From positions 2,232,001 through 2,296,000 of the forward strand of contig NZ_CP054585.1 in the NCBI RefSeq assembly GCF_003721435.2: 64,000 nt of DNA. Direction: 5' to 3'. The stretch comes from Halorubrum sp. CBA1229 (GTDB lineage: Archaea; Halobacteriota; Halobacteria; Halobacteriales; Haloferacaceae). The notes beneath the pieces were generated by a model that did not search any database, was not told where the DNA came from, and was given only the letters and a program-made list of their open reading frames with translations. Within the stretch, counting starts at the first letter, position 1. Every line of letters starts with the position of its first letter. Both the position numbers and the translations under genes were made by a program. Positions 24,274-33,151 of the stretch are shown in pieces.

Positions 24274-24510
24274 TCAGTCGTTCTGCGCGAGGGCGCCTTT
24301 CGGGTGGCCCTTGTGCTGGAGGTTCCGGTTGTCCCGCTTCCGAGTCGCCGTCGCCGGGATGACCGTCTCGGCGTCGACCTCGTCTCGCGGTCGCCCGGTG
24401 TAGCCGTGGTCGGGGTGCTCGGCGCAGTGGGCCATCGCGTCGTGCGACCCCTCCCACGGCCCCTCGTCGCAGTCGTCCGCCGTGCAGACGAACACTATCT
24501 CATCGGACAT
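24274..24510 (-). CDS. Small putative zinc-finger protein
   Basis: 78 aa. FVCTADDCDEGPWEGSHDAMAHCAEHPDHGY shows Cys-x4-Cys plus two downstream Cys/His pairs, a plausible single zinc site. The rest is basic and polar (TATRKRDNRNLQHKGHPKG). No family name is recognised. A TCTATATAAACG box about 29 nt upstream of the start supports it as a leaderless gene. Confidence 0.7.
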   Translation of the reverse strand: MSDEIVFVCTADDCDEGPWEGSHDAMAHCAEHPDHGYTGRPRDEVDAETVIPATATRKRDNRNLQHKGHPKGALAQND

Positions 24511-24534
24511 GTTGACGGAGGATTCCCGACCGGT

Positions 24535-24544
24535 CTATATAAAC
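24535..24544 (-). promoter_or_regulatory. TATA box of the 78-aa protein gene
   Basis: On the minus strand this reads TTTATATAGA, centred 29 nt before the ATG at 24510. Strong match to the haloarchaeal consensus. Confidence 0.6.
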
Positions 24545-24555
24545 GTGGAGCCGTA

Positions 24556-24573
24556 GTTATCAAAACAGATAAC
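24556..24573. other. Short inverted repeat GTTATC-N6-GATAAC
   Basis: Perfect 6-bp arms (24556-24561 and 24568-24573) around AAAACA. It lies upstream of the 78-aa gene promoter and downstream of the GTP cyclohydrolase stop, so it could be an operator for the first or part of a terminator for the second. Confidence 0.4.
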
Positions 24574-24618
24574 GGACGCCCTTGCGGGGCGGTCCGGCCG
24601 CCGGGCCCGAGTCTCGGC

Positions 24619-25392
24619 TCAGTCGCCGGCAGCGGGGACGCCGAACAGCTCGACGCTCGTGCCGTCGTGGCGGCAGTCCTCCAGCGCGTGCTTGGCGGCG
24701 AACCCCGCCTCGTGAGCGGAGGCGCCGCGGCCGACGCCGACTTGGAGTTCCACGCCCACATCGTCTTCGACGTGCGCGACCGCATCGGCGAACGCGCGCT
24801 CGGGGAGGTCGGGGCAGACCGAGATGATGTTGTCGCCGCCGACGAAGAAGGAGAGCGCGCCGTGCTGCTCCCGGAGGTACCGCATGACGGAGGCGTACGC
24901 CTGTTCGATGTTGATGAACGTGTCGAACTCGTTGAGCTGGTCGGTGTACTTGCCGGTCGCGTTGACGACGTCGAAGTGCGCGACCTGGAGGTCCGAGCCC
25001 GTCGCCTCCGTGAGGTACTCGCCGGCGAGCACCTCGGTCCGGGCCTCGTCCTGCGCGCTTCCCTCCACCTGGAGCCGGCGGTTCGCGTCCTCCAGCGCGT
25101 CGACCGGTCGCTCGGCGACCGCGGTGCCGAGGCTGACGCTCACCGGGTAGCGGTTACCGATCGATTCTTGGAGGGCCGCGTGGGCCGCGCCGTCCATGCC
25201 GTTCGTCACCGCGACCATGTTGTCGAAGCGCGTGAAGAAGACGTACGCGTCGCGGTGGCCGACGAACTGAGCGATGTCGGCGAAGAGCCGCGACTGGAGC
25301 GTCTGGAGGTCCATCTCCCGGCGCGGCTCCGGCGTCGTCGTCCACGGCCCGTAGTTGTCGATCTGGACGAGGGTCACCTGGGTCGTCGTCAC
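24619..25392 (-). CDS. gch3: GTP cyclohydrolase III
   Basis: 257 aa, the archaeal type III enzyme, which hydrolyses GTP to FAPy (2-amino-5-formylamino-6-ribosylamino-4-pyrimidinone phosphate), the first step toward riboflavin and the deazaflavin F420. The protein is a tandem of two GGDEF-like folds: VTLVQIDNYGPWTTTPEPRR in the first and ALSFFVGGDNIISVCP in the second, with GVGRGASAHEAGFAAKHAL near the C terminus. A single gene; other flavin genes are not in the window. Confidence 0.94.
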   Translation of the reverse strand: MTTTQVTLVQIDNYGPWTTTPEPRREMDLQTLQSRLFADIAQFVGHRDAYVFFTRFDNMVAVTNGMDGAAHAALQESIGNRYPVSVSLGTAVAERPVDALEDANRRLQVEGSAQDEARTEVLAGEYLTEATGSDLQVAHFDVVNATGKYTDQLNEFDTFINIEQAYASVMRYLREQHGALSFFVGGDNIISVCPDLPERAFADAVAHVEDDVGVELQVGVGRGASAHEAGFAAKHALEDCRHDGTSVELFGVPAAGD

Positions 25393-25499
25393 AGTACCGT
25401 TGGTTGGGAGTCGGGCCGCTTTACCTTTCCGTTATCCCGAAGGTGAAACCCGTACCGAATTTGGAACCCGCGTGCGGCGGGACGGGCGCGACGGCCCCG

Positions 25500-25573
25500 C
25501 AACCACTCGACCGTGGCGCACTCCACAACCACTCGACCGTGGCGCACTCCACAACCACTACGGCCGTGGCGCC
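25500..25573 (+). repeat. 26-bp tandem repeat upstream of the HAD gene
   Basis: A unit beginning CAACCACTCGACCGTGGCGC occurs at 25500-25525 and identically at 25526-25551. A third degenerate copy follows at 25552-25573, ending 12 bp before the HAD start codon. It lies between the divergent gch3 and HAD genes and could affect promoter geometry. Confidence 0.75.
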
Positions 25574-25585
25574 CCGACGACGGAC

Positions 25586-26365
25586 ATGGCATTCAGCGGC
25601 GCCGTCATCGACGTGGACGGCACGGTCGTGCGAGGCAACGATCCGATCCCGGGCGCTCCGGCGGGCTACCGTCGGCTCCGCGAGGCCGGGATCGAGACGC
25701 TGTTCGTCTCGAACAACCCGACCAAGGCGCCGCCCGCGTACGTCGACCGGCTCGGCGCCGCGGGGTACGACGTCGACGCCGACCGGGTGTTCACGGCCGG
25801 GACGGTGACGACGCGCTACCTCCGCGAGCACCACGCCGACGACGACCTGCTGTGTATCGGCGATCCCGGGCTGCTCGACCAGTTCGCGGAGGCGGGGCTC
25901 TCGACCACCGACGACGTCGACGCCGCCGATGCCCTCGTCGCCTCGATCTCCCGAAATTTCGACTACGACGACCTCTGTACCGCCATGTGGACGCTCGAGC
26001 GCGACGTGCCGTTCATCGGCACCGACCCCGACGTTGTCATCCCGGCCCCCGAGCGCGACGCGCCCGGCTCCGGGGCGGTGATCAACGCGATCGCCGGCGT
26101 CGCGGAGCGCGAGCCCGACGTCGTCTTGGGCAAGCCGTCGGACCCCGCGATCGAGATGGTGAGCGAGCGGCTTCCCTACCCGCCCGAGGAGTGCCTCGTC
26201 GTCGGCGACCGTCTGAACACGGACATCGCGCTCGGCGAGCGAGCGGGAATGACCACGGTCCTCGTCCGGTCCGGCGTGACCGACGAGGACCGGCTCGCCG
26301 CCGCCGACGTCACCCCCGACTACGTCCTCGACGATCTCGGTGACATCGACCGAGTCATCGACTGA
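25586..26365 (+). CDS. HAD-IIA family phosphatase (NagD-like)
   Basis: 259 aa from ATG 25586 (MAFSGAVIDVDGTVVRGNDP); longer in-frame extension would translate the tandem repeat. HAD motif I is DVDGT (nucleophile and acid/base Asp residues), motif II FVSNNPTKAP, and motif III/IV LGKPSDPAIEM with VVGDRLNTDIALGERAGM. The cap is of the C2 NagD type. It hydrolyses phosphate monoesters; the true substrate (nucleotide, glycolytic phosphate or pNPP-like) is unknown. Confidence 0.92.
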   Translation: MAFSGAVIDVDGTVVRGNDPIPGAPAGYRRLREAGIETLFVSNNPTKAPPAYVDRLGAAGYDVDADRVFTAGTVTTRYLREHHADDDLLCIGDPGLLDQFAEAGLSTTDDVDAADALVASISRNFDYDDLCTAMWTLERDVPFIGTDPDVVIPAPERDAPGSGAVINAIAGVAEREPDVVLGKPSDPAIEMVSERLPYPPEECLVVGDRLNTDIALGERAGMTTVLVRSGVTDEDRLAAADVTPDYVLDDLGDIDRVID

Positions 26366-26470
26366 GCGGGGCGCTGGCGTCGCACCCGACATCCGCCACC
26401 ACGCTTCTCCCGACATCCGCCAGCTCGCCTCGCTCACGCTGCCCCTGTCACTTCCGCTCCGTGGCTAACA

Positions 26471-26480
26471 TTTATAAAAG
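26471..26480 (+). promoter_or_regulatory. TATA box of the 37-aa ORF
   Basis: TTTATAAAAG centred 27 nt before ATG 26501. Confidence 0.6.
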
Positions 26481-26500
26481 CCAGACGCCTCCCGTCGCGT

Positions 26501-26614
26501 ATGAGTGACGTTGACACGCGCGAGGAGGCGACCGGGGACGACGACGAGGACCCGGAAAGCAGGGTCCGCGTGATCGAGGGGCACGCGGTCCGGTTCAACG
26601 AGTATCGATACTGA
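26501..26614 (+). CDS. 37-residue acidic microprotein
   Basis: MSDVDTREEATGDDDEDPES, then a basic/polar end, VRVIEGHAVRFNEYRY. Start codon, acidic haloarchaeal composition, and a well-placed TTTATAAAAG box at -27 support a real leaderless gene. The VRFNEYRY tail looks like a folded or binding segment rather than random sequence. No family recognised. Confidence 0.6.
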   Translation: MSDVDTREEATGDDDEDPESRVRVIEGHAVRFNEYRY

Positions 26615-26677
26615 CCGACGCCGCGGTCGCCGGCCGGTGTCGGGACCGTTAAGTGCTCGTCCCGGGTAGCCGACTGT

Positions 26678-28078
26678 GTGATACGGAGGCTCCGACGCGC
26701 GAGTACCTTCGCCGCTGTGGCCGCGCTCGCGGCCCTCGCGCCGACGCTCGGCGACGCCGCCGTCGTGCCCTTCCTCGCCGTCGCCGGCCTCGCCTTCTTC
26801 GGGATCCGCGACGGCGAGTGGTTCGAGACGCTCGCGCTCCCGGGCGACCGGGAGGAGGAGCGGCTGTACGGACTGGTCGCCTTCTCGGTCGCCGCCGCGG
26901 GCCTCGCGCTGTTCGCCTCGCTCCCCCGCGCGCCGCTCCCGTACGAGGCGTTCGCCGCGGCGGCGCTCGCCGTCGGCGGCGGGCGACTGGGCCGGGAGCT
27001 CGTCGGCCGGTCGACGAGCGACGAGTTCCCGCTCGTCGCCGGCTACGTCGGCGTCGGCGCGCTCGCGGCCCTCGCCGGACAGGTCGCGGTGCGCCTCCAG
27101 ACGGAGCTCCTCGGCGTCGCCGGCGGCCTCTCCCTCGGCGGGCCCGCCCCGGCCCCGAGCCTCGACCCCGCGGGGGCGACGTCGGCGCTGGCGACCGCCC
27201 TCCCCGACCTCGTCTTCCTGGCGTCCGTGGCCGCGCTGACGGCCGCGCTCGTGCGGTCGCTGGTGTTCGCCCGCGACGCGCACATCACGGTCATCCTCGT
27301 CGCGTTCGCGGTCTGGGGGTTCGTCGCGCTCGACCCGGCGGTCACGGTCCCCCTCGTCGCGTTCGGGCTCGGCGTGACCGCCGCGCTCGGCTACGTCTCC
27401 TTCGCGCTCGGCACCGCCTCGGTCCCGGGCATGCTGACCGGGGTGCTCTCCGCCCTGCTCGCCGTCGTGCTCGGCGGCGTCGGCTGGTTCCTCACGCTGA
27501 TGGCCTTCTACGCCGTCGGCGGCCTCGCCTCCAAGTACCGGTTCGACGAGAAGGCCGCGCGCGGCGTCGCCCAGGAGAACGAGGGGGCCCGCGGCACCGG
27601 CAACGTGCTGGCGAACTCCGCGGTCGCCTTGGCCGCGCTCCTCGGCTACGCGGCGACCCCCCACCTCGGCGTGCCGGCCGCCCCCTTCGCGTTCGCCTTC
27701 GCCGGGGCGACCGCCACCGCGATGGCCGACACGCTCTCCTCGGAGATCGGCGGGCTGTTCGACGGGCCCCGGCTCGTCACGACCCTCCGGCGGGTCGAGC
27801 CCGGCACCGACGGCGCGATCACGTGGCAGGGCGAGCTCGCCGGGCTCGCGGGCGCGCTCCTCGTCGGCGGCCTCGCCGCGGTCGGGATGCCGGTCGGCGA
27901 CCCGGTCGTCGGCGGCGGGCTCGTCGTCCTCGCGGGCGTCGCCGGCATGACCGTCGACAGCGTCCTCGGCGCGGTGGTCGAGGGCGAGCGCGTCGGCAAC
28001 CAGGCCGTGAACTTCCTCGCGACGCTGTCCGGGGCGGCGGTCGCGGTCGCGGCCGCGCTGGGGGTGGCGGGGTTTTGA
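26678..28078 (+). CDS. DUF92 family membrane protein (VTE6-like)
   Basis: 466 aa polytopic membrane protein from GTG 26678; a GTTAAG box is about 30 nt upstream. The C-terminal DUF92 domain (about 240-466) has [44 protein letters not shown] and [18 protein letters not shown]92 includes plant VTE6, a phytyl-phosphate kinase, so a role with polyprenyl phosphates in the membrane is a reasonable inference. The N-terminal 235 residues add six or more hydrophobic segments not typical of the minimal family. Overlaps the next gene by TTGA. Confidence 0.85.
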   Translation: MIRRLRRASTFAAVAALAALAPTLGDAAVVPFLAVAGLAFFGIRDGEWFETLALPGDREEERLYGLVAFSVAAAGLALFASLPRAPLPYEAFAAAALAVGGGRLGRELVGRSTSDEFPLVAGYVGVGALAALAGQVAVRLQTELLGVAGGLSLGGPAPAPSLDPAGATSALATALPDLVFLASVAALTAALVRSLVFARDAHITVILVAFAVWGFVALDPAVTVPLVAFGLGVTAALGYVSFALGTASVPGMLTGVLSALLAVVLGGVGWFLTLMAFYAVGGLASKYRFDEKAARGVAQENEGARGTGNVLANSAVALAALLGYAATPHLGVPAAPFAFAFAGATATAMADTLSSEIGGLFDGPRLVTTLRRVEPGTDGAITWQGELAGLAGALLVGGLAAVGMPVGDPVVGGGLVVLAGVAGMTVDSVLGAVVEGERVGNQAVNFLATLSGAAVAVAAALGVAGF

Positions 28079-28527
28079 CCCGCTCTGCCGACGACGAGGA
28101 GTCCGCCGCCGCCCCCGACCCGCGCGTTCGGGCCGCCCGCCCGACCGACGCCGACCGGATCCGCGAGCTGCAGGGGTTCCTCTGGCGGCCGAACCCGGAC
28201 CTCCTGGAGTACGGGCTCGCGGTCGGGTCGGCGCTCGTGAGCGTCGCGGACGGCCGGACCGTCGGCTACCTGCTCCCGGTCGACGCCCCGAACCGGCCCG
28301 GCGTCCACGTCGCCGAGCTCGTCGTCGACCCGGACCACCGGCGCGAGGGGCGCGCCAGCGGCCTCCTCTCGGCCGCGATCGCGGACGCGGACGGACCCGT
28401 GACGCTGCAGGCGCACCCCGACAACGAGGGGGCGCTCGCGCTGTACGACGGGCTCGGCTTCGAGGTCGTCGACCGGCGCGCCGACGCGTACGCCGACGGC
28501 GACGCGCTCGTGTTGCGGCGGGAGTAA
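28075..28527 (+). CDS. GNAT-family N-acetyltransferase
   Basis: 150 aa. No ATG or GTG fits; the TTG at 28075 overlaps the DUF92 stop (TTGA), the usual coupling arrangement, and gives [20 protein letters not shown]. The acetyl-CoA-binding motif is [20 protein letters not shown] near residue 80, with [16 protein letters not shown] near the C terminus. The acceptor substrate is unknown. Co-transcribed with DUF92. Confidence 0.87.
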   Translation: MTRSADDEESAAAPDPRVRAARPTDADRIRELQGFLWRPNPDLLEYGLAVGSALVSVADGRTVGYLLPVDAPNRPGVHVAELVVDPDHRREGRASGLLSAAIADADGPVTLQAHPDNEGALALYDGLGFEVVDRRADAYADGDALVLRRE

Positions 28528-28619
28528 CGCCGGCACCGTCTCGGGTGGGAGTAGCGCCGCCGCCGTCTCGGGCGGGAACAGACAAAAGGACTATTCGAGC
28601 CCCGCGCCTCCGCCGAGAC

Positions 28620-29033
28620 ATGAGTGACGCCGACGCGGACGCGGGAGCGAGCGGGGCCGGCGAGGACGGGGGCGACGGCATCGACGTCGACTTCGGCGAG
28701 GATGGGCTCGTCCCCGCGATCGCCCAGGACGCCGACTCGGGCGAGGTGCTGATGCTCGCGTACGTCTCGCCGGAGGCGCTCGACCGCACCCGCGAGACGG
28801 GCGAGGCCCACTACTACTCCCGGTCGCGCGACGAGCTGTGGCGCAAGGGCGGCTCCTCCGGCCACACGCAGGCGGTCCGCGAGGTGCGCGTCGACTGCGA
28901 CGCCGACACCCTGCTGTACCTCGTCGACCAGAACGTGGGAGCGTGTCACACGGGCCACCGCTCCTGCTTCCACCGGACGATCGACGGCGAGCACGTCGGG
29001 GAGCGCGTCTTCGACCCCGAAGAGGTGTACTGA
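28620..29033 (+). CDS. hisI: Phosphoribosyl-AMP cyclohydrolase
   Basis: 137 aa from ATG 28620. It catalyses step three of histidine synthesis, opening the adenine ring of PR-AMP. Family motifs: [49 protein letters not shown], and the zinc-binding [13 protein letters not shown]. The N-terminal 20 residues are an acidic haloarchaeal extension. No HisE domain is fused and no other his gene is adjacent. The next gene starts one base after the stop. Confidence 0.96.
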   Translation: MSDADADAGASGAGEDGGDGIDVDFGEDGLVPAIAQDADSGEVLMLAYVSPEALDRTRETGEAHYYSRSRDELWRKGGSSGHTQAVREVRVDCDADTLLYLVDQNVGACHTGHRSCFHRTIDGEHVGERVFDPEEVY

Positions 29034-30194
29034 ATGGGCGGCGCCGCGGAGGAGAGTAAGACGGGCGAGACCGACCCGGTCGCCGAGGCGGGCGAGGCGG
29101 CCGCGACGCTGCGCGAGCGCTACGACGAGCTCCGGCGGCTCGAGGAACGGATCGCCGACCTCGGCCGGGAGCGCGTCGAGGCCGCGGCGGACACGTATCG
29201 GCGGGCCCACCGCGTGCTCGACCAGTACGAGGAGGACGCGGTCGGCAGCGGCGACTTCGCGGCCTACGTCCAGTTCGAGGGCGAGTTCGCGAACGCGGTC
29301 GACGTCGACGACGACGCGCTCGCGGCCGACGCGTTCGCGGCCGCCGACGAGGCGGTCGACAAGAAGCGGCTCTCCGAGTCGGACTTCGCGGCGGCCCGCG
29401 AGGCGCTCGACCCCGCCGGCGAGTACGTCGACCTGCTCGCCGACCGCGACGAGGCGGTCGACGACTACCGCGCCGCGCGCAAGGACGCGCGAGCGGCGCG
29501 GAAGGCCCTCGCCGCGCGGCTCGACGAGCTGCGCGAGGTCGCGGAGATGGCCGACGCCGACCTCGACGCCGACGTCGACCGCCTCCGCGAGCCGGTCGCG
29601 ACGTACAACGAGGCGGTCCGCGAGTCGTTCGCCGACTTTTATAAGTCGGCGTCGGCCCGCGACGTCTTCGCCTTCCTCGACCGCGCGGACGCGACGCCGT
29701 TCGTCGACGTCAGAGTCCCGCCGACGGACCTCGCCGAGTACGTCGCGGAGTACGAGGCGGGCGAGGAGCCGCTGCCGACCCTGCTGGAGTACGCGGACTA
29801 CTCGAACTCCAAGCTGGAGCACTACGTCGAGGACCCCGGCGCGCTCCGGACGGCGGTCGCGGTCCACCGCACCTACATCGAGCGGCTCGACGGCGAGCCG
29901 CTGACGCTGGACTGGCCGCCCGCCGGCGGCGACGAGCTCGCCTACGAGATCGACGAGCTGATCCCGCTGGTCTCGCGGGTCGCCGACGACGAGACGGTCG
30001 CGACGCTGCGGGCCGTGCGCGACCTCGCGCGCGACGACGCGTACGAGCGGCTCCGCCGCGCCGCCGAGGTGCGCGACGCGCTCGACGAGCCGGAGCTGGA
30101 GCTCGTGCGGACCGGCGCGATCCACGACCGGGTGCACGAGGCCGAGCGAACGCTCGATATCGCCGAGGACGTGCTGGCGGAGACGGAGCGGTAG
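29034..30194 (+). CDS. Coiled-coil protein, DUF7118-like
   Basis: 386 aa, almost entirely helical and very rich in Ala, Glu, Asp and Arg. Residues about 20-70 (LRERYDELRRLEERIADLGRER) and 130-190 form likely coiled coils. The second half has RDVFAFLDRADATPFVDVRVPP and LEYADYSNSKLEHYVEDP. Known to me only as a conserved haloarchaeal protein of unknown function. It abuts hisI, but a link to histidine synthesis is not suggested by its sequence. Confidence 0.8.
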   Translation: MGGAAEESKTGETDPVAEAGEAAATLRERYDELRRLEERIADLGRERVEAAADTYRRAHRVLDQYEEDAVGSGDFAAYVQFEGEFANAVDVDDDALAADAFAAADEAVDKKRLSESDFAAAREALDPAGEYVDLLADRDEAVDDYRAARKDARAARKALAARLDELREVAEMADADLDADVDRLREPVATYNEAVRESFADFYKSASARDVFAFLDRADATPFVDVRVPPTDLAEYVAEYEAGEEPLPTLLEYADYSNSKLEHYVEDPGALRTAVAVHRTYIERLDGEPLTLDWPPAGGDELAYEIDELIPLVSRVADDETVATLRAVRDLARDDAYERLRRAAEVRDALDEPELELVRTGAIHDRVHEAERTLDIAEDVLAETER

Positions 30195-30260
30195 CGGGCT
30201 TTTAAATCGGAGCGGGGGGAGTCGGGGCCTTTCAAGAGCCGCCGGCGCCGACGTGGTGGC

Positions 30261-30659
30261 ATGACCCGATTCGACGCCGCGACAGGGGACGAGCGGCTGA
30301 AGCTGTTCGCGGACGCGGCGACCGCCCACCGGACCCGATCGAGCGACGTGATGACCGTCGACGTCGACCCCGACAGCGACGTCACCGAGGGCGGCGAGGT
30401 GCCGCCGTGGATCCAGCTCGCCGGCACGGAGGTGGTCTTGGACTGCACGGACGACGAGTTAGAGCGGCTGAAGGAGTTGTTGGGGGAGTTCCCGGAGTTC
30501 CGGATCGACGAGCTCGTCAGCCCGGAGGAGGCCGAGGGGACGAACGCGGTCGTCACGGCGCGCTCTGACGCCAACCGCGTGGCGGGATTCATCGAGCGCG
30601 CGTTCCGCGAGGTGTACGGGCTCGACGAGGAGTACCGGGCCTGGGTGACGGCTATATAA
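30261..30659 (+). CDS. Conserved haloarchaeal protein of unknown function
   Basis: 132 aa soluble protein: TRFDAATGDERLKLFADAAT at the start, PWIQLAGTEVVLDCTDDELERL in the middle, VYGLDEEYRAWV at the end. No catalytic motif or metal site is evident. CTTTTAAATCGG about 50 nt upstream is promoter-like. It is the last gene before repeat copy C. Confidence 0.75.
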   Translation: MTRFDAATGDERLKLFADAATAHRTRSSDVMTVDVDPDSDVTEGGEVPPWIQLAGTEVVLDCTDDELERLKELLGEFPEFRIDELVSPEEAEGTNAVVTARSDANRVAGFIERAFREVYGLDEEYRAWVTAI

Positions 30660-30689
30660 CTCGGAGTGGGGTGTTGCTGTCGGGTGTTT

Positions 30690-31050
30690 ATAATTGAGTG
30701 ACGGCTCGGCGGTGACGGCTTTCGGATTCCCAGCCGCCCGCTTATAAATCGTTGATCGTGGCTTGACGGTGAAAACCTCCAAAGCCCCAGCCGTGAGGCG
30801 GGCGCACGTTCGCTGCGCTCCTCGTCACTCGCTTCGCTCATTCCTGCGGTGCTTACGTCACCTGCGCCCGCCTCACGGCTGCCCCTTTGAGTCCCACCCC
30901 GACCGCGCCCCGACCGCACAGCCTCACGCCTCCCCAGCCTCGTCGGCCGGCCTCCGCTTCGCTCCGGCCGGCCGACTCCCTCGCACCGGCGGCTCGCGGC
31001 CTCCGGCCGCTCGCCGGGGCGCGCCACCGCGTCGGTTGCTTATAAATCGC
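30690..31050 (+). repeat. Hairpin-rich dispersed repeat element, copy C
   Basis: This fills the gene-free stretch 30660-31181. 57-bp phased units (CAGCCG at 30731 and 30788) carry a CTTATAAATCG box. Main arm CAGCCGTGAGGCGGGCGCA at 30788-30806 is perfectly complementary to 30863-30881. Second hairpin: 30942-30952 pairs with 30966-30976 (GTCGGCCGGCC/GGCCGGCCGAC) around the 13-nt loop TCCGCTTCGCTCC. Third hairpin: 30996-31010 (GCGGCC/GGCCGC, loop TCC). It ends at CTTATAAATCGC near 31038. Same orientation as copy A. The rest up to 31181 is the thyA leader. Confidence 0.85.
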
Positions 31051-31181
31051 AGTTCGACGCCGGGGTGCGTGTCGGCGACTCGCCTCGATTCCGGTCACGA
31101 TACACTTACTTTCCGCGGCGCGTTTGACCCGATAGACCCGTCGCTCCCCGCGCTTCCCGGACGGGGGCGACGCCGACCACC

Positions 31182-32210
31182 ATGCAACAGTACCTCGATC
31201 TCGTCGACGACACCCTGTCGACGGGCACGTACAAGCCGAACCGGACCGGCGTCGACACGATCGCGTCGTTCAGCGGGCAGTACACCGTCGACCTCGCGGA
31301 GGGGTTCCCCCTCCTCACCACCAAACAGATGGACGGCTACCGCTGGAACTCGCTCATCCACGAGGTGCTGTGGTACCTCTCCGGCGAGGAGCACGTCAGG
31401 AACCTCCGCGAGGAGACGAAGATCTGGGACGCGTGGGCCGACGACGAGGGCCGACTCGACACCGCCTACGGCCGGTTCTGGCGCCGCTACCCAGTTCCGG
31501 AGGACGACGCCGCGCTTCCCGGCGAGACGTGGCCCGAGGACGCCCACCGCTGGGTGACCGTCGAGGAGGGCCCCGACGGGGGCGAGCGCCTGACGTTCGA
31601 CCAGATTCGGTACGTGCTCGACACGCTCGAGGAGAACCCGCGCTCGCGCCGGATGGTCGTCAACGCGTGGCACCCCGCCAACGCCGCGACCTCCACGCTC
31701 CCGCCGTGTCACTACTCGTTCGTGGTGAACGTGCAGGACGGCCGTTTAAATCTCCACCTCACGCAGCGCTCGGGCGACATCGCGCTCGGCGTGCCGTTCA
31801 ACATCGCCGCCTACGCGATCCTCGCGAACGCGCTCGCGCAGCGGACGGGGTTCGAGGTCGGCGAGTTCGGTCACACCGTCGTCGACGCGCACGTCTACTG
31901 CGGCCGCGGCGAGCGCGGCAAGTGGTACGCGAACAACCTCCCGTACGTGCAGGAGCGGCTCGCGAACGTCGGGAGCAAGGCCGACTACCTCGACGTGAAG
32001 GACTGGGTCGAGCGGACCGCCCCGGACGAGGCCGACGGCGAAGCGGGGTACGATCACGTCCCCGGCCTGCTCGAACAGCTCTCGCGGGAGCCGCGCGAGC
32101 GCCCCCGGATCGAGATCGCCGACGTCCCCCTCGACGAGCTGACCTACGAGGACGTCGAGCTCGTCGACTACGACTCCGCGGACGGCCTCTCGTTCGCGGT
32201 CGCGGAGTGA
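31182..32210 (+). CDS. thyA: Thymidylate synthase
   Basis: 342 aa folate-dependent ThyA, making dTMP from dUMP with methylene-tetrahydrofolate. Catalytic Cys176 in LPPCHYSF; the Arg motif SRRMVVNAWHP, QRSGDIALGVPFNIAAYA and DAHVYCG are all present. It is longer than E. coli ThyA because of inserts near residues 95-130 and an acidic C-terminal extension. Its stop shares a base with the folA start, and the two enzymes work in one cycle. Confidence 0.96.
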   Translation: MQQYLDLVDDTLSTGTYKPNRTGVDTIASFSGQYTVDLAEGFPLLTTKQMDGYRWNSLIHEVLWYLSGEEHVRNLREETKIWDAWADDEGRLDTAYGRFWRRYPVPEDDAALPGETWPEDAHRWVTVEEGPDGGERLTFDQIRYVLDTLEENPRSRRMVVNAWHPANAATSTLPPCHYSFVVNVQDGRLNLHLTQRSGDIALGVPFNIAAYAILANALAQRTGFEVGEFGHTVVDAHVYCGRGERGKWYANNLPYVQERLANVGSKADYLDVKDWVERTAPDEADGEAGYDHVPGLLEQLSREPRERPRIEIADVPLDELTYEDVELVDYDSADGLSFAVAE

Positions 32211-32788
32211 TGGGCGGCGACGCGCCCGCCGGCGACGGCGCGGGCAGCGCCGAGATCGCCGACGTCGACCTCGTCATCGTCGCCGCCGTCGCCGAGAACG
32301 GCGTCATCGGCGACGAGGGCGGGATGCCGTGGCACTACCCGGCCGACCTGGCGCACTTCAAGCGTCTCACGACCGGCCACCCCGTGATCGTCGGGCGGAA
32401 GACGTACGAGAGCATCGCCGCCCGGATCGGCGGCCCGCTCCCCGACCGCACCAGCGTCGTGCTGACGACGCGCGACCTCGACCTCCCCGAGGGGGCCGTC
32501 GCCGCGAACGACGTCAGCGGGGCGGTCGTGCTCGCCGCCGCCGACGCCGCCGACCGCGGCGTCGACGAGGCGTACGTGATCGGCGGCGCCGCCGTCTACG
32601 AGCAGTTCCTCGACCTCGCCGACCGGATGGTGTTGACGGAGGTCCCCGGGCGTCCCGACGGCGACACGCGGTTCCCGGACTGGGACGCCGACGCGTGGCG
32701 GGAAGTCGACCGCGAGGTCGTTCCGGACGCCGAGACCGACGGCGACGGCGACCTCGCGTTCGTCACCTACGAGCGAAAAACCGACTGA
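32210..32788 (+). CDS. folA: Dihydrofolate reductase
   Basis: 192 aa. It regenerates tetrahydrofolate from the dihydrofolate made by ThyA, using NADPH. Motifs: VAENGVIGDEGGMPWHYPADL (substrate site), VIVGRKTYESI (NADPH site) and YVIGGAAVYEQFL. There is an N-terminal extension of about 18 acidic/Gly residues. The start ATG overlaps the thyA stop (TGATG), giving coupled translation. Equivalent to the hdrA/hdrB type enzymes of haloarchaea. Confidence 0.95.
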   Translation: MGGDAPAGDGAGSAEIADVDLVIVAAVAENGVIGDEGGMPWHYPADLAHFKRLTTGHPVIVGRKTYESIAARIGGPLPDRTSVVLTTRDLDLPEGAVAANDVSGAVVLAAADAADRGVDEAYVIGGAAVYEQFLDLADRMVLTEVPGRPDGDTRFPDWDADAWREVDREVVPDAETDGDGDLAFVTYERKTD

Positions 32789-32922
32789 CGGTCGGGGCGT
32801 TCCTCTTGTACTGAGTGGACGTTCGGGCTGGATACTTCGCGAGAAGCACGCGGAACAGATATCTATGGCAAAAATACCACACGTAACAAAACTCTTGAGC
32901 TTCTAGATTGGTATGTGATGTC

Positions 32923-33099
32923 ATGGCATTAGCGGAGTCGACGATCGAGCCGAGGCGGTGCCCGTTCTGCGAGGCGGAGTTGGCGTCCCCCGGAGCGGGG
33001 TTCGTCCGGCACATCGAGGAGAGCCCGGAGTGTCGAGACGCCTTCGAGACGTGGCGCGACCGCGTGACCGACGACATGCGCGGCGGCTGGGCGGGGTGA
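32923..33099 (+). CDS. Small zinc-finger protein, DUF7501-like
   Basis: 58 aa from ATG 32923. RRCPFCEAELASPGAGFVRHIEESPECRDAF gives Cys-x2-Cys then His-x6-Cys, a compact zinc finger. An AT-rich 5' region (32865-32920) contains several TATA-like stretches, unusually AT-rich for this genome. Possibly DNA- or RNA-binding; function unknown. Confidence 0.72.
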   Translation: MALAESTIEPRRCPFCEAELASPGAGFVRHIEESPECRDAFETWRDRVTDDMRGGWAG

Positions 33100-33151
33100 C
33101 GGTCCCGCTCGCGGAGAGACGCCGCCGGGCTCGCCGTCGGGTCGCGGCTGC

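Noticed and set aside
26465-28789. 774-codon minus-strand frame opposite DUF92, GNAT and hisI
   Set aside because: Long antisense frames are expected at this G+C; the translation is Arg/Gly/Glu-rich with no domain, while the plus-strand genes are well supported.
30763-31557. 264-codon plus-strand frame across repeat copy C into thyA
   Set aside because: It runs through the repeat and then through thyA in another frame. The thyA frame is the real one.
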